From Aquibaculum sediminis (GTDB lineage: Bacteria > Pseudomonadota > Alphaproteobacteria > Kiloniellales > DSM-21159): a DNA stretch of 64,000 nucleotides. Location: contig NZ_JBFCVK010000002.1 in assembly GCF_040712085.1 (NCBI RefSeq), positions 186,001 through 250,000 on the forward strand, given 5' to 3'. The translations under genes were made by a program, and so were the position numbers. The notes under the pieces are model-generated. The model was not told the origin of the DNA. It searched no databases and was given only the letters and a program-made list of their open reading frames with translations. Shown in pieces: positions 50,299 through 59,570 of the stretch; position 1 is the stretch's first letter; every line of letters starts with the position of its first letter.

Positions 50299-51582
50299 AT
50301 GAACAACGGCTTGAAGCGTAACCGGCACGGAATTCTCGCGGCGCTCGACGTCGGGAGCAGCAAGATCTGCTGCCTCATCGCGCGCATCGAGCAGGGGCGC
50401 GGCGAGCAGCCCGATCGCCTCAAGGTGCTGGGCATCGGCCAGCAGCTTTCGCGTGGCGTCAAGAACGGCACGGTGGTGGACATGGAAGCCGCCGAGGGCG
50501 CGATCCTCGCCGCCGTGCATGCCGCCGAGCAGATGGCGGGCGAAGCCGTCGAATCCGTGGTGGTCAACCTCTCGGGCGGCTATCCCGCCTCGCGCCTGAT
50601 CGGCGTCGAGGTGGCGATCGACGGGCACGAGGTGGACGACTCCGACGTGCGCCGGGCCCTGGAGCAGGGGCATCAGCTCGAAGGCGTGCTGGGCCAGCCC
50701 GAGAAGGGCCGCCAGCTGATCCACTCCATCCCGGTCGGCTACACCATCGACGGCAGCCGCGGCATCCGCGATCCGCGCGGCATGTACGGCGATCGCCTGG
50801 GCGTCAACATGCACATCGTCACCGCCGCCGCCGGCGCGGTGCGCAACCTGGCGACCTGCGTGCAGCGCTGCCAGCTCGGCATCGGCGCCTTCGTGGTTTC
50901 GCCCTACGCCTCGGCCCTGGCCTCACTGGTGGGCGATGAGCGTGAGCTGGGTGTGACCCTGATCGACATGGGCGGGGGCACCACCTCCATCTCGGTCTTT
51001 CTGGACGGCAACGTGGTGCACACCGACGTTGTGCCAGTGGGCGGGCAGCATGTGACCAGCGATATCGCCCGCGGACTCTCTACCGGCCTGACCCACGCCG
51101 AGCGGCTCAAGTCGCTCTATGGCCACGCCATCGCCACCACGGCCGACGAGAGCGAAATGATCGATGTGCCCCAGGTGGGCGAGGAGGAGGGGCATGTGCA
51201 GCAGGTCCCCCGCTCGCTGCTGGTGGGCATCATGCAGCCGCGTCTGGAGGAGACCTTCGAGCTGGTGCGCTCGCGCCTGGAAGCCAGCGGCTTCGACAAG
51301 GTGGGCGGCCGGCGCGTGGTGTTGACGGGCGGTGCGGCGCAGCTGCCGGGGATGAACGATCTGGCGGCTCTCATTCTGGACAAGCAGGTACGGGTGGGGC
51401 GGCCCATCCATCTCAGCGGCCTGGCGGAAGCCACCAGCGGCCCCGCTTACGCCACGGCCTCGGGCCTCTTGGCCTATGCGCTGGCGATGGAGCGCGTCCC
51501 GCCGCCGCCGGCAACACAAGACAACACGGAGGCGGCCGGACTCTTCGGCCGGATGGGGCATTGGATACGGGAACACTTTTAG
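50299..51582 (+). CDS. ftsA: Cell division protein FtsA
   Basis: Actin-like ATPase that tethers FtsZ to the membrane. 427 residues. N-terminal AALDVGSSKICCLIARIE (phosphate 1), LGVTLIDMGGGTTSISVFLDG (phosphate 2), and VVLTGGAAQLPGMNDLA (adenosine motif) are present. The C-terminal amphipathic membrane helix is GLFGRMGHWIREHF. It follows ftsQ by 23 bp; 106 bp separate it from ftsZ, room for an ftsZ promoter. Confidence 0.96.
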   Translation: MNNGLKRNRHGILAALDVGSSKICCLIARIEQGRGEQPDRLKVLGIGQQLSRGVKNGTVVDMEAAEGAILAAVHAAEQMAGEAVESVVVNLSGGYPASRLIGVEVAIDGHEVDDSDVRRALEQGHQLEGVLGQPEKGRQLIHSIPVGYTIDGSRGIRDPRGMYGDRLGVNMHIVTAAAGAVRNLATCVQRCQLGIGAFVVSPYASALASLVGDERELGVTLIDMGGGTTSISVFLDGNVVHTDVVPVGGQHVTSDIARGLSTGLTHAERLKSLYGHAIATTADESEMIDVPQVGEEEGHVQQVPRSLLVGIMQPRLEETFELVRSRLEASGFDKVGGRRVVLTGGAAQLPGMNDLAALILDKQVRVGRPIHLSGLAEATSGPAYATASGLLAYALAMERVPPPPATQDNTEAAGLFGRMGHWIREHF

Positions 51583-51688
51583 TCACAGCGCGCGGTTCGG
51601 CGGGGGCCGGACTGCATTCGGGAGCGCCGTCGGCCAATTCCGGCGGACGGCGGAACGCAATCGAGTGGGTGAGCAAGCGGAGGCAGCT

Positions 51689-53494
51689 ATGGATTTGAAT
51701 TTAAGCGTACCGATGGAAGAGGAAGTTCTCAGCCCGCGGATCACGGTGATCGGCGTCGGCGGAGCGGGCGGCAATGCCGTCAACAACATGATCAGCTCCA
51801 ACCTGGAAGGGGTGGAGTTCGTGATCGCCAATACCGACGCCCAGGCGATGCGTCAGTCGCTCTGCGAGCGGCGCATTCAGCTGGGGCGCAACGTCACCGC
51901 CGGTCTGGGTGCGGGCTCGCGCCCGGACGTGGGCCGTGCGGCGGCCGAAGAGTCGCTGGATGACATCATGGGCCACCTGGATGGGGCCAACATGGTCTTC
52001 ATCACCGCCGGCATGGGCGGTGGCACCGGCACCGGTGCGGCACCGGTGGTGGCGCGTGCGGCGCGCGAGGCCGGGCTCCTGACCGTCGGCGTGGTCACCA
52101 AGCCCTTCCAGTTCGAGGGCATTCATCGCCTGCGCCTGGCGGAGCAGGGCATTCAGGAGCTGACCCAGTATGTCGACACCCTGATCATTATCCCGAACCA
52201 GAACCTCTTCCGCCTGGCCACGGAGAAGACCACCTTCGCCGATGCCTTCAAGATGGCGGACGACGTGCTGCACTCGGGCGTGCGCGGTGTGACCGACCTG
52301 ATGATCATGCCGGGCCTCATCAACCTGGACTTCGCCGACATCCGCTCGGTCATGACCGAGATGGGCAAGGCGATGATGGGCACGGGCGAAGCCGAAGGGC
52401 AGGATCGCTCCATCGCGGCGGCGGAAGCGGCCATCTCCAACCCGCTGCTCGACGACGTGTCGATGCAGGGTGCCCGTGGCGTCCTGATCAACATCACCGG
52501 CGGCATGGACATGACGCTCTTCGAGGTGGACGAGGCGGCCAACCGCATCCGCGAGGAGGTCGACCCCGAGGCCAACATCATCTTCGGCTCCACCTTCGAC
52601 GAGTCCCTGAACGGACGCATGCGGGTGTCGGTGGTGGCGACCGGCATCGAGATGGAGGCCCAGGCCGGCCAGCCGCGCCCGGTCAACCTGAGCGTGGTGG
52701 GTGCCGGCAATGGCTCCCCGACGGGAACCGCTCGTCCGGCAGCGCAGGCTTTCCGACCGGCGGCCCAGTCGGGCGGTCAGGCGGCTGCCGCCACAGCGGC
52801 CCGCCCCATGGCTGCTCCGGCGGCGGCGCAGGCGACTGCCGCTGCCACTGCGGCCGCCACGGCCCAGGCCCCTGCCGCCATCCAGGTCTCCGCAGCCATG
52901 GCACAGGCGCGGCCCGAGGAGGAGTCGCTGTCCGAGCCTGAGCACGACCACTATGAGGCAACTGCCTATGCAGAGCCGCAGGACGAGTTGGCTGAGCAGG
53001 ACGGGGACGAGGCCTACATCCCGCCCGAGCCCATGCAGGTGCAAAAGCGTGCCGTCCCCGAAGCGGCGCCTGCGATGCCCGAGCCGCGCCATAGGGAACA
53101 GGCTCCCGAGCGTGCGGGTCAGGCCGGCGGGTTCAGCCTGCGCAACAAGGCTTCGTCGCTCTTCACCATGGTGACCGGCGGCAGCAAGCCGGCTGCCCCC
53201 CGGCCGGCACGGGAAGCGGCAGAGCCGCGCGCACAGCAGCCGCGCCAGGCAGCCCGAGCCGAACCCAGCCTGGGCGTGCCGCGTCAGCAGCCGCAGGCCC
53301 AGCAGACGCCGTCCCAGCAGACGCCGTCCCAGCAGCCTGCGCGTCAGCAGCCGGCCCGCCCACAGGCGGCTCGGCCGCAACCGGAGAGCCGACAGCCGAA
53401 CCTGGACCTGGAGTCGCAGGAGCGGTTGCACACAAGCAAGGAAGACGAGGAGATGCTCGACATTCCAGCCTTCCTGCGCCGTCAGGCCAACTGA
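51689..53494 (+). CDS. ftsZ: Cell division protein FtsZ, with a long disordered C-terminal linker
   Basis: Tubulin-like GTPase that forms the division ring. 601 residues. The N-terminal 320 or so are standard: GVGGAGGNAV (22-31), tubulin signature GGGTGTG (110-116) and NLDFADIRSVM with the T7 region. The end carries the FtsA-binding peptide LDIPAFLRRQ. Between them lie about 260 residues rich in A, Q and P, including pentapeptide repeats QQTPS-QQTPS-QQPAR-QQPAR. E. coli FtsZ is 383 residues; long linkers are known in Alphaproteobacteria. ATG 51689 with GGAGG 8 nt upstream. Confidence 0.97.
   Translation: MDLNLSVPMEEEVLSPRITVIGVGGAGGNAVNNMISSNLEGVEFVIANTDAQAMRQSLCERRIQLGRNVTAGLGAGSRPDVGRAAAEESLDDIMGHLDGANMVFITAGMGGGTGTGAAPVVARAAREAGLLTVGVVTKPFQFEGIHRLRLAEQGIQELTQYVDTLIIIPNQNLFRLATEKTTFADAFKMADDVLHSGVRGVTDLMIMPGLINLDFADIRSVMTEMGKAMMGTGEAEGQDRSIAAAEAAISNPLLDDVSMQGARGVLINITGGMDMTLFEVDEAANRIREEVDPEANIIFGSTFDESLNGRMRVSVVATGIEMEAQAGQPRPVNLSVVGAGNGSPTGTARPAAQAFRPAAQSGGQAAAATAARPMAAPAAAQATAAATAAATAQAPAAIQVSAAMAQARPEEESLSEPEHDHYEATAYAEPQDELAEQDGDEAYIPPEPMQVQKRAVPEAAPAMPEPRHREQAPERAGQAGGFSLRNKASSLFTMVTGGSKPAAPRPAREAAEPRAQQPRQAARAEPSLGVPRQQPQAQQTPSQQTPSQQPARQQPARPQAARPQPESRQPNLDLESQERLHTSKEDEEMLDIPAFLRRQAN
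53300..53359 (+). repeat. ftsZ: Tandem 15-bp repeats inside the ftsZ linker
   Basis: CAGCAGACGCCGTCC occurs twice exactly (53300-53314, 53315-53329), followed by two related units (CAGCAGCCTGCGCGT, CAGCAGCCGGCCCGC). They encode QQTPS, QQTPS, QQPAR, QQPAR in frame. This kind of array can change copy number by slippage without a frameshift. Confidence 0.75.
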
Positions 53495-53518
53495 TCGCGC
53501 CGCTTGCTCCTCCGCAAC

Positions 53519-53546
53519 GGGATCCGCTGCCCCCGCAGCGGATCCC
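53519..53546 (+). terminator. Strong hairpin after ftsZ, no T-run
   Basis: GGGATCCGCTGC (53519-53530) pairs perfectly with GCAGCGGATCCC (53535-53546) around CCCC. It lies 25 bp after the ftsZ stop, in the 136-bp gap before bamD. The following bases (GCCCGCGCGATCTTG) lack a T tract, so it may be an attenuating or processing hairpin instead of a classic terminator. Confidence 0.55.
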
Positions 53547-53630
53547 GCCCGCGCGATCTTGCAATGACCCTGGCTTGAGCGCCCTTCGTCATCTGCCTAT
53601 AGTCGGCGCGTCTTATGAGGGCTGGTGAAT

Positions 53631-54470
53631 ATGCCGGGTGATAGCCGTTTGCAGTACATTATGACCAAGGGCCGGATTCTGGCCGTGGGACTTGCCTTGT
53701 TGGTGGGGGCTTGCTCCTCCGACGACAAGGAGGTCTATGTCGAAAGGCCGGCCGAGGAGTTCTACAATCTCGGCCTCGCCTATATGGGTGAGGGGAGTTA
53801 CGACGCGGCCGCGTCGAACTTCGACGAGGTCGAGCGTCAGCACCCCTATTCGGTCTGGGCGCCGCGTGCGCAGCTCATGTCGGCCTTCGCCCACTACCAG
53901 GCCGACGACTACGACGAGGCGATCAACGCGCTGGACCGCTTCATCCAGTTGCACCCCGGTCACCCGGACATCGGCTACGCCTACTATCTCAAGGCCCTCA
54001 GCTACTACGAGCAGATTGCCGACGTGGAGCGTGATCAGGCCATGACGCGCCGCGCCGTCGGTGCGCTGGAGGAAGTGCTCGCCCGCTTCCCGGACTCCAG
54101 TTACGCCCGCGATGCGCAGCTCAAGCTCGACCTTGCCCATGACCACATGGCCGGTCAGCACATGTCCATCGGCCGCTACTATCAGCGTCAAGGCGAGCAT
54201 CTGGCGGCGATCAACCGCTTCCAGATCGTGGTCCGGGACTACCAGACCACCACGCATGTCCCGGAAGCGCTGCATCGGCTCGTCGAGTCGAACCTTGCCC
54301 TGGGGATCACCGATGAGGCGCAGGCAACCGCAGCCGTGCTGGGGCATAACTACCCGGGTTCGGACTGGTATCTCGACTCCTATGCCCTCCTGACCGGGGA
54401 AGATCTCCGCCCCGAGGAAGACCGTCAGCAGCGTTCCTGGATCTCGCGGACCTGGCGTTCGGTCTTCTGA
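53631..54470 (+). CDS. bamD: Outer membrane protein assembly factor BamD
   Basis: Outer-membrane lipoprotein of the BAM complex. The signal sequence ILAVGLALLVGAC shows a lipobox LVGA-C. The mature protein has TPR-type repeats (EEFYNLGLAYMGEGSYDAAASNFDEVERQHPYSVW, AFAHYQADDYDEAINALDRFIQLHPGH), typical of BamD. About 280 residues. Start is uncertain: GTG 53625, ATG 53631 or ATG 53661; GAGG at 53616-53619 favours one of the first two. It precedes recN by 7 bp. Confidence 0.94.
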   Translation: MPGDSRLQYIMTKGRILAVGLALLVGACSSDDKEVYVERPAEEFYNLGLAYMGEGSYDAAASNFDEVERQHPYSVWAPRAQLMSAFAHYQADDYDEAINALDRFIQLHPGHPDIGYAYYLKALSYYEQIADVERDQAMTRRAVGALEEVLARFPDSSYARDAQLKLDLAHDHMAGQHMSIGRYYQRQGEHLAAINRFQIVVRDYQTTTHVPEALHRLVESNLALGITDEAQATAAVLGHNYPGSDWYLDSYALLTGEDLRPEEDRQQRSWISRTWRSVF

Positions 54471-54477
54471 GACGGCC

Positions 54478-56151
54478 ATGCTGGTCAGCCTCGCGATCCG
54501 CAATGTGGTGCTGATCGACCAGCTGGAACTTGCGCCCGACGCTGGACTTGGCGTGCTGACCGGTGAAACCGGCGCCGGCAAGTCGATCCTGCTGGACGCC
54601 TTGGGTCTGGCGCTGGGCGCCCGCGCCGATTCGGCACTGGTGCGCCACGGCAGCGATCAGGCCAGCGTGACCGCGGCCTTCGAGATCGACCACGAACATC
54701 CTGCCCTGGCGCAGTTGCGAGAACAGGACTTTGAGCTCGAGGACGAAGCGCTCGTCCTGCGGCGGGTGCTTTCGGCCGATGGCCGCAGCCGCGCCTTCAT
54801 CAATGATCAGGCGGTATCGGTGGGGCTGTTGCGCGCGCTGGGCGAGCGTCTGGTGGAGGTGCAGGGGCAGTTCGCCCAGCACGGCCTGCTCGATCCGGCA
54901 ACGCACCTGGGACTTCTCGATGCCCATGGCGGGCTGGGCGCGCGAGCCGACGCCCTGGCAGGGCACTGGCAAGGGTGGCGCACGGCAGAGCGGGCTTTCG
55001 CCGAGGCCCAGGCGCAGCTGGAACAGGCTCGCCGCGACGACAGCTTCCTGCGCCACGCGCTGGAGGAGCTCGACGAACTGGACCCGCAGGAAGACGAGGA
55101 GGAGCGCCTGGCCGAGGAGCGGCGCTTCCTGATGCATGGCGAGCGGCTGAGCGAGGCCCTCAACATCGCGGCATCGGCCCTGGGCGGCGATGGTTCGGAC
55201 ACGGCCGAGCGGGCGCTTGCCGGTGCTCAGCGTGCCCTGGATCGGGTGGCCGACAAGGCGGGAGGCCGGCTGGATGAGCTCATGGGCGCGCTCGACCGGG
55301 CGGTGGCCGAGGTCAACGAGGCCCAGGCCCAGGTGTCTTCGCTGTCCGCCGACCTGGAGTTCGAGCCCGGACGCCTGGCCACGGTGGAGGAGCGCTACTT
55401 CGCCCTGAAGGAGCAGGCGCGCAAGCACGGCTGCGAGGTGCAGGAGCTGCCGCGATTGCGCCGGGTTTTCGCCGAGCGCCTGGAAGCCCTCGACAGCGGG
55501 GAGGCGCATCTCGCCGGCCTGAAGGCAGCGGTCGAGAGCGCGCGTGAGGCCTATCTCGTCGCGGCGGAAGAGCTCAGTGACAAGCGCAGCGCCGCAGCTG
55601 GAAGTCTGCAGGCAGCGGTCCAGGCGGAGCTGGCCCCGCTGCGACTCGACAAGGCGCACTTCTACTGCCGTGTGCAGCGCCGCGACGAGGAGGCCTGGGG
55701 GCCGCAGGGCATCGACCGGGTGGTTTTCGAGGTCAGCACCAATCCGGGCGCGCCCGGTGGGCCCCTGGCCAAGATCGCCTCCGGTGGCGAACTCTCCCGC
55801 CTGCTGCTGGCGCTCAAGGTCGTGCTGGCCGAGGCCTCGCCGGTGACGACCCTGATCTTCGATGAGGTCGATTCGGGGGTGGGCGGCGCCACGGCCGCGG
55901 CGGTGGGCGAGCGGCTGGCGCGTCTGGCCGAGCAGCGCCAGGTACTGGTGGTGACCCATAGCCCTCAGGTGGCGGCCCTGGGGCACTATCACTGGCAGGT
56001 CCGTAAGGAAACGGCCGGGGAGAGCACGGTGACCCGTGTCGTGCCGCTCGATGCACCTGAGCGGCAGGAAGAGGTGGCGCGCATGCTCTCGGGCACGCAG
56101 ATTACCCAGGAGGCCCGCGCGGCCGCCGGCAAACTGATGGCGAGACCATGA
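54478..56151 (+). CDS. recN: DNA repair protein RecN
   Basis: SMC-like ATPase for double-strand break repair. 557 residues. Walker A LTGETGAGKSILLDAL (27-42), a long coiled-coil region rich in Glu, Arg and Ala, then signature ASGGELSRLLLALK and Walker B TLIFDEVDSGVGG near the C-terminus, followed by VVTHSPQVAA. Overlaps ligA by 4 bp (ATGA). Confidence 0.96.
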   Translation: MLVSLAIRNVVLIDQLELAPDAGLGVLTGETGAGKSILLDALGLALGARADSALVRHGSDQASVTAAFEIDHEHPALAQLREQDFELEDEALVLRRVLSADGRSRAFINDQAVSVGLLRALGERLVEVQGQFAQHGLLDPATHLGLLDAHGGLGARADALAGHWQGWRTAERAFAEAQAQLEQARRDDSFLRHALEELDELDPQEDEEERLAEERRFLMHGERLSEALNIAASALGGDGSDTAERALAGAQRALDRVADKAGGRLDELMGALDRAVAEVNEAQAQVSSLSADLEFEPGRLATVEERYFALKEQARKHGCEVQELPRLRRVFAERLEALDSGEAHLAGLKAAVESAREAYLVAAEELSDKRSAAAGSLQAAVQAELAPLRLDKAHFYCRVQRRDEEAWGPQGIDRVVFEVSTNPGAPGGPLAKIASGGELSRLLLALKVVLAEASPVTTLIFDEVDSGVGGATAAAVGERLARLAEQRQVLVVTHSPQVAALGHYHWQVRKETAGESTVTRVVPLDAPERQEEVARMLSGTQITQEARAAAGKLMARP

Positions 56152-58289
56152 GCGAGCACGCGCAACCTGTCGACTCCCTGACCCGCGAGCAGGCTGCCAC
56201 CGAGTTGGAGTGGCTGGCGATCGAGATCGCCAGGCACGATGAACTCTATTACCGCGAGGATGCGCCGGAGATCAGCGACGCTGGCTACGACGCGCTGCGC
56301 CAGCGCAACGCGGCCATCGAGGCGCGCTTTCCCGATCTGGTCCGGGCGGACAGTCCGGCCCGGCGGGTCGGCGCCGCGCCCGCCAGCGGTTTTGCCAAGG
56401 TGCGCCACGCAGTGCCGATGCTCTCGCTCGACAATGCCTTCGACGAGGGAGACCTGGGTGAGTTCGTCGCGCGGGTGCGGCGCTTCCTCAACTGGCCGGC
56501 GGAGGACGCGCTCGACTTCGTCGCCGAACCCAAGATTGACGGACTGTCGATCACGCTGCGCTACGAGAAGGGGCGCTTCGTGCGCGGCGCCACCCGAGGT
56601 GACGGGCGGGAGGGTGAGGACGTCACCCGCAACCTGCACACCCTGGACGATCTGCCCCAGGATCTGGGCGAAGAGGTGCCCGAGGTTCTGGAGGTGCGCG
56701 GCGAGGTCTACATGACCAAGAGCGACTTTGCTGCGCTCAACCAGCGCCAGGAGGAGGCGGGCAGCAAAGTCTTCGCCAATCCGCGCAATGCCGCCGCCGG
56801 CTCCCTGCGCCAGCTCGATCCGACAATCACCGCCCAGCGGCCGCTGAGGCTCTTCGCCTACTCCTGGGGGGAGCTGTCGGAGAGTGTGGCGGACACCCAC
56901 TGGGCCTTTCTCGAGCGCCTGCGGGACTGGGGCTTTGCGACCAATCCGCTGGCCGAACGCTGTCCGGACCTGGAAGCCATGTTGGCACTCTACCACCGGG
57001 TCGAGGCGGAGCGGGCGGGCCTCGACTATGATATCGACGGCGTGGTCTACAAGGTGGATCGGCTCGACCTGCAGGCGCGCCTGGGTTTCGTCAGCCGGGC
57101 GCCGCGCTGGGCGATCGCGCACAAGTTCCCGGCCGAGCGCGCGATAACCAAGCTGGAGAAGATCGACATCCAGGTGGGGCGCACCGGCGCGCTGACCCCG
57201 GTTGCGCATCTGACGCCTGTGACCGTGGGCGGCGTCGTGGTCTCCCGCGCTACGCTGCACAATGCCGATGAGATTCAGCGCAAGGACGTGCGCGAGGGCG
57301 ACACGGTGGTGGTGCAGCGCGCCGGCGACGTCATTCCGCAGATCGTCGAGGTGGTGCTGGACAAGCGCCCCGAAGGCTCGGCGCCCTACGGCTTTCCCAC
57401 CCACTGCCCCTGTCCGCTGCGCACCGAGGTGGTGCGCCATGATGGCGAGGCCGTCTCGCGCTGCTCCGGCGAACTGGCCTGCCCCTATCAGCAGGTGGAG
57501 AAGTTGATCCACTTCGTCTCGCGCGATGCCTTCGACATCGAGGGGCTGGGCGAGAAGCAGGTGCGGGCCTTTTTCGAGTGGGAGTTGATTCGCACCCCGG
57601 CGGATATCTTCGATCTGCAGCGCAATGATGGTTCGGACGGCCTGACTCGCCTGAAGAATCGCCCGGGCTGGGGCGCGCGCTCGGCGGAAAAGCTCTTCGA
57701 GGCCATTGAGGTGCGTCGGCGAGTCGGGCTCGATCGCTTCATCTATGCGCTCGGCATCCGCCAGGTGGGGCAGGCGACGGCCCGCCTGCTTGCCCGCAGC
57801 TTCGGTTCGCTGGCTGCCTGGCAGGCGGCGATGAAGCAGGCTGCCGCCGAACGACAGGCGCACCCCGAGGCCCGCAAGCCCGAGGAGGTGGGCGAGGCCT
57901 ATGCGGAGCTCTGCAATCTCTCCGGCATCGGCCTGTCCATGGCCGATGATATCTGCGCCTTCTTCGGCGAGCCGCACAATCTCCAGGTCCTGGAGGAACT
58001 GGAGGTCCGACTCACCGTGGAGCCGCCGGAGGCACCGGACAGGCAAGTGGAGTCACCCATTGCCGGCAAGACGATGGTCTTCACCGGCACGCTGGAGACC
58101 ATGAGCCGCAGCGAGGCCAAGGCGCGCGCCGAGGCACTGGGCGCAAAGGTGGCCGGCTCGGTCTCCCGCAAGACCGACTACGTGGTGGTGGGCGCCGATG
58201 CCGGCTCCAAGGCTCGCAAGGCTGCCGATCTGGGGGTCGAGATCCTGAGCGAAGAGCAGTGGCGCCAACTGAGCGGGAGCGATGCATGA
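56148..58289 (+). CDS. ligA: NAD-dependent DNA ligase LigA
   Basis: Seals nicks using NAD+. 713 residues: Ia domain (HDELYYREDAPEISDAGYDAL), adenylation lysine K129 in EPKIDGLSITL, DYDIDGVVYKV, OB fold, a C4 zinc finger (CPCPLRTEVV...RCSGELACPYQ), helix-hairpin-helix repeats and a C-terminal BRCT domain (IAGKTMVFTGTLETMSR). Full length. Overlaps recN by 4 bp and the next small gene by 4 bp. Confidence 0.97.
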   Translation: MSEHAQPVDSLTREQAATELEWLAIEIARHDELYYREDAPEISDAGYDALRQRNAAIEARFPDLVRADSPARRVGAAPASGFAKVRHAVPMLSLDNAFDEGDLGEFVARVRRFLNWPAEDALDFVAEPKIDGLSITLRYEKGRFVRGATRGDGREGEDVTRNLHTLDDLPQDLGEEVPEVLEVRGEVYMTKSDFAALNQRQEEAGSKVFANPRNAAAGSLRQLDPTITAQRPLRLFAYSWGELSESVADTHWAFLERLRDWGFATNPLAERCPDLEAMLALYHRVEAERAGLDYDIDGVVYKVDRLDLQARLGFVSRAPRWAIAHKFPAERAITKLEKIDIQVGRTGALTPVAHLTPVTVGGVVVSRATLHNADEIQRKDVREGDTVVVQRAGDVIPQIVEVVLDKRPEGSAPYGFPTHCPCPLRTEVVRHDGEAVSRCSGELACPYQQVEKLIHFVSRDAFDIEGLGEKQVRAFFEWELIRTPADIFDLQRNDGSDGLTRLKNRPGWGARSAEKLFEAIEVRRRVGLDRFIYALGIRQVGQATARLLARSFGSLAAWQAAMKQAAAERQAHPEARKPEEVGEAYAELCNLSGIGLSMADDICAFFGEPHNLQVLEELEVRLTVEPPEAPDRQVESPIAGKTMVFTGTLETMSRSEAKARAEALGAKVAGSVSRKTDYVVVGADAGSKARKAADLGVEILSEEQWRQLSGSDA

Positions 58290-58582
58290 GCAGCGGGCCG
58301 CAGGCCGGTGTCTACGCCCTGCTGCCTGATGGCAGCCAAGCCCTGGTCCATGCCTGGATCGGCGAGGACTACGAACTGGCCGATCTGCCGGAGTTTCTCG
58401 ACGCCGGCCGCTGGGAGGGGGAGGTGCTGCTGCTCACCGCCCGCGAGGTGCAGAACCTCAAGCTGCGGGCCGAGGCGGAAAGCTTCGATCACGAGGAGGG
58501 CCTGATCGCGCTCTGCCGCGACCTCGACGCCTTCCGCCGCGCCCGTACCCTGGACGGCTTGCGTCTGGTGGAGATGGGGTAG
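58286..58582 (+). CDS. Hypothetical protein, 98 residues, coupled to ligA
   Basis: I do not recognise this family. The start ATG at 58286 overlaps the ligA stop (ATGA), which supports translation. The protein is acidic, without signal peptide or membrane span. It begins MSSGPQAGVYALLPDGSQALVHAWIG... and has an amphipathic middle (AREVQNLKLRAEAESF) and a C-terminal helix (LIALCRDLDAFRRARTLDGLRLVEMG). Codon use (high GC at third positions) resembles its neighbours. Function unknown; not necessarily related to ligation. Confidence 0.7.
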   Translation: MSSGPQAGVYALLPDGSQALVHAWIGEDYELADLPEFLDAGRWEGEVLLLTAREVQNLKLRAEAESFDHEEGLIALCRDLDAFRRARTLDGLRLVEMG

Positions 58583-58594
58583 AGCGCAGCCCGG

Positions 58595-59425
58595 CTATTC
58601 GGCCGGCGGTACCGTGCGCAGCCAGGCGATCAGGGCGTCCATGTCAGCATCACTGATACCCGCGTAGTAGGCGAAGGCCATGGGCGGCTGCAGTTCGGTG
58701 CCGTTCCGGGAGATGCCGTGGGTGATCGCCTGCTTGATTTCGGCGTCGCTCCAGGAACCCAGTCCCGCCTCGGGATGAGAGGTGATGTTGGCGGAAACCG
58801 ACTCGCCCCAGGGGCCGGGGAAGACCTGCCCGCCCGCGCCCATGCGCTCGAAAACCAGATGGCCCTGGTCGTCGCGCGGCGTGTGGCATTCCATGCAGTG
58901 GCCGATCTCCGCCAGATAGGCACCGTGGGCCACGGGGTTGTCGTGATCCGGCTCCGGCACGCTCGCCACCGGCTCGACCCAGGCCGGCGGAAGCTGCATC
59001 TCGAACTCCGTTTCCGGCACAAGGCTGACCACCGGCTCGACCTGACGCAGATAGGCAATGATGGCGGCCAGGTCGCGGTCGGAGAGATGCTGGTAGAACT
59101 CGGCCGGCATCACCGGCGCCAGCAGTTCGCCATCGCGGCCGATGCCCTCGCGGATGGCGCGGCCGATCTCTTCGTCATTCCAGTCGCCGATACCGGTTTC
59201 CGGGTCTGGCGTGATGTTTGCGGCGTAGCTGACGAAGCCCGGCAGATCGAAGGGCAGCCCGCCGGAAAGCTCCGGCCCGGGCCCCTCGGGGCCCATGGGG
59301 GTGTGGCAGTTGCCGCAGGCAACGATGGTGTTCATCAGGTAGGCGCCCCGTTCCAGCAGCTCATCCGCCTGGACGCTTGCGCCGGTCGCAACAAGGCCGG
59401 CCACGGCCAGCAAGACTGTGCGCAT
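58595..59425 (-). CDS. Dihaem c-type cytochrome
   Basis: Periplasmic electron carrier of 276 residues. Signal peptide MRTVLLAVAGLVATGASVQA, then two cytochrome c domains with CGNCH (C37, C40, H41) and CMECH (C177, C180, H181). Likely Met axial ligands are in APVMPAEF and QPPMAFAY. The layout matches cytochrome subunits that serve membrane alcohol/aldehyde or sorbitol-type dehydrogenases, but no dehydrogenase is adjacent. It is 12 bp from the convergent unknown gene and about 145 bp downstream of the MoaD-like gene on the same strand. Confidence 0.9.
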   Translation of the reverse strand: MRTVLLAVAGLVATGASVQADELLERGAYLMNTIVACGNCHTPMGPEGPGPELSGGLPFDLPGFVSYAANITPDPETGIGDWNDEEIGRAIREGIGRDGELLAPVMPAEFYQHLSDRDLAAIIAYLRQVEPVVSLVPETEFEMQLPPAWVEPVASVPEPDHDNPVAHGAYLAEIGHCMECHTPRDDQGHLVFERMGAGGQVFPGPWGESVSANITSHPEAGLGSWSDAEIKQAITHGISRNGTELQPPMAFAYYAGISDADMDALIAWLRTVPPAE

Positions 59426-59570
59426 TCTCTCCCCCGTCTCTTCTTGGTTGGTTTTGCGAGCCTTCGTGGCTCTCTCTGTTCACGGTTGTCCATAATACAA
59501 GAACTCGGGGCCCGCGGGAGTCCGAAATTATGGGGTGGTTCTAAAAAGGGGGATGGAGCGCCTGTGCCGT

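Noticed and set aside
53281..53360. Short tandem repeats considered as a CRISPR or mobile-element signature
   Set aside because: They are contiguous 15-bp coding repeats in the ftsZ linker, without spacers or cas genes.
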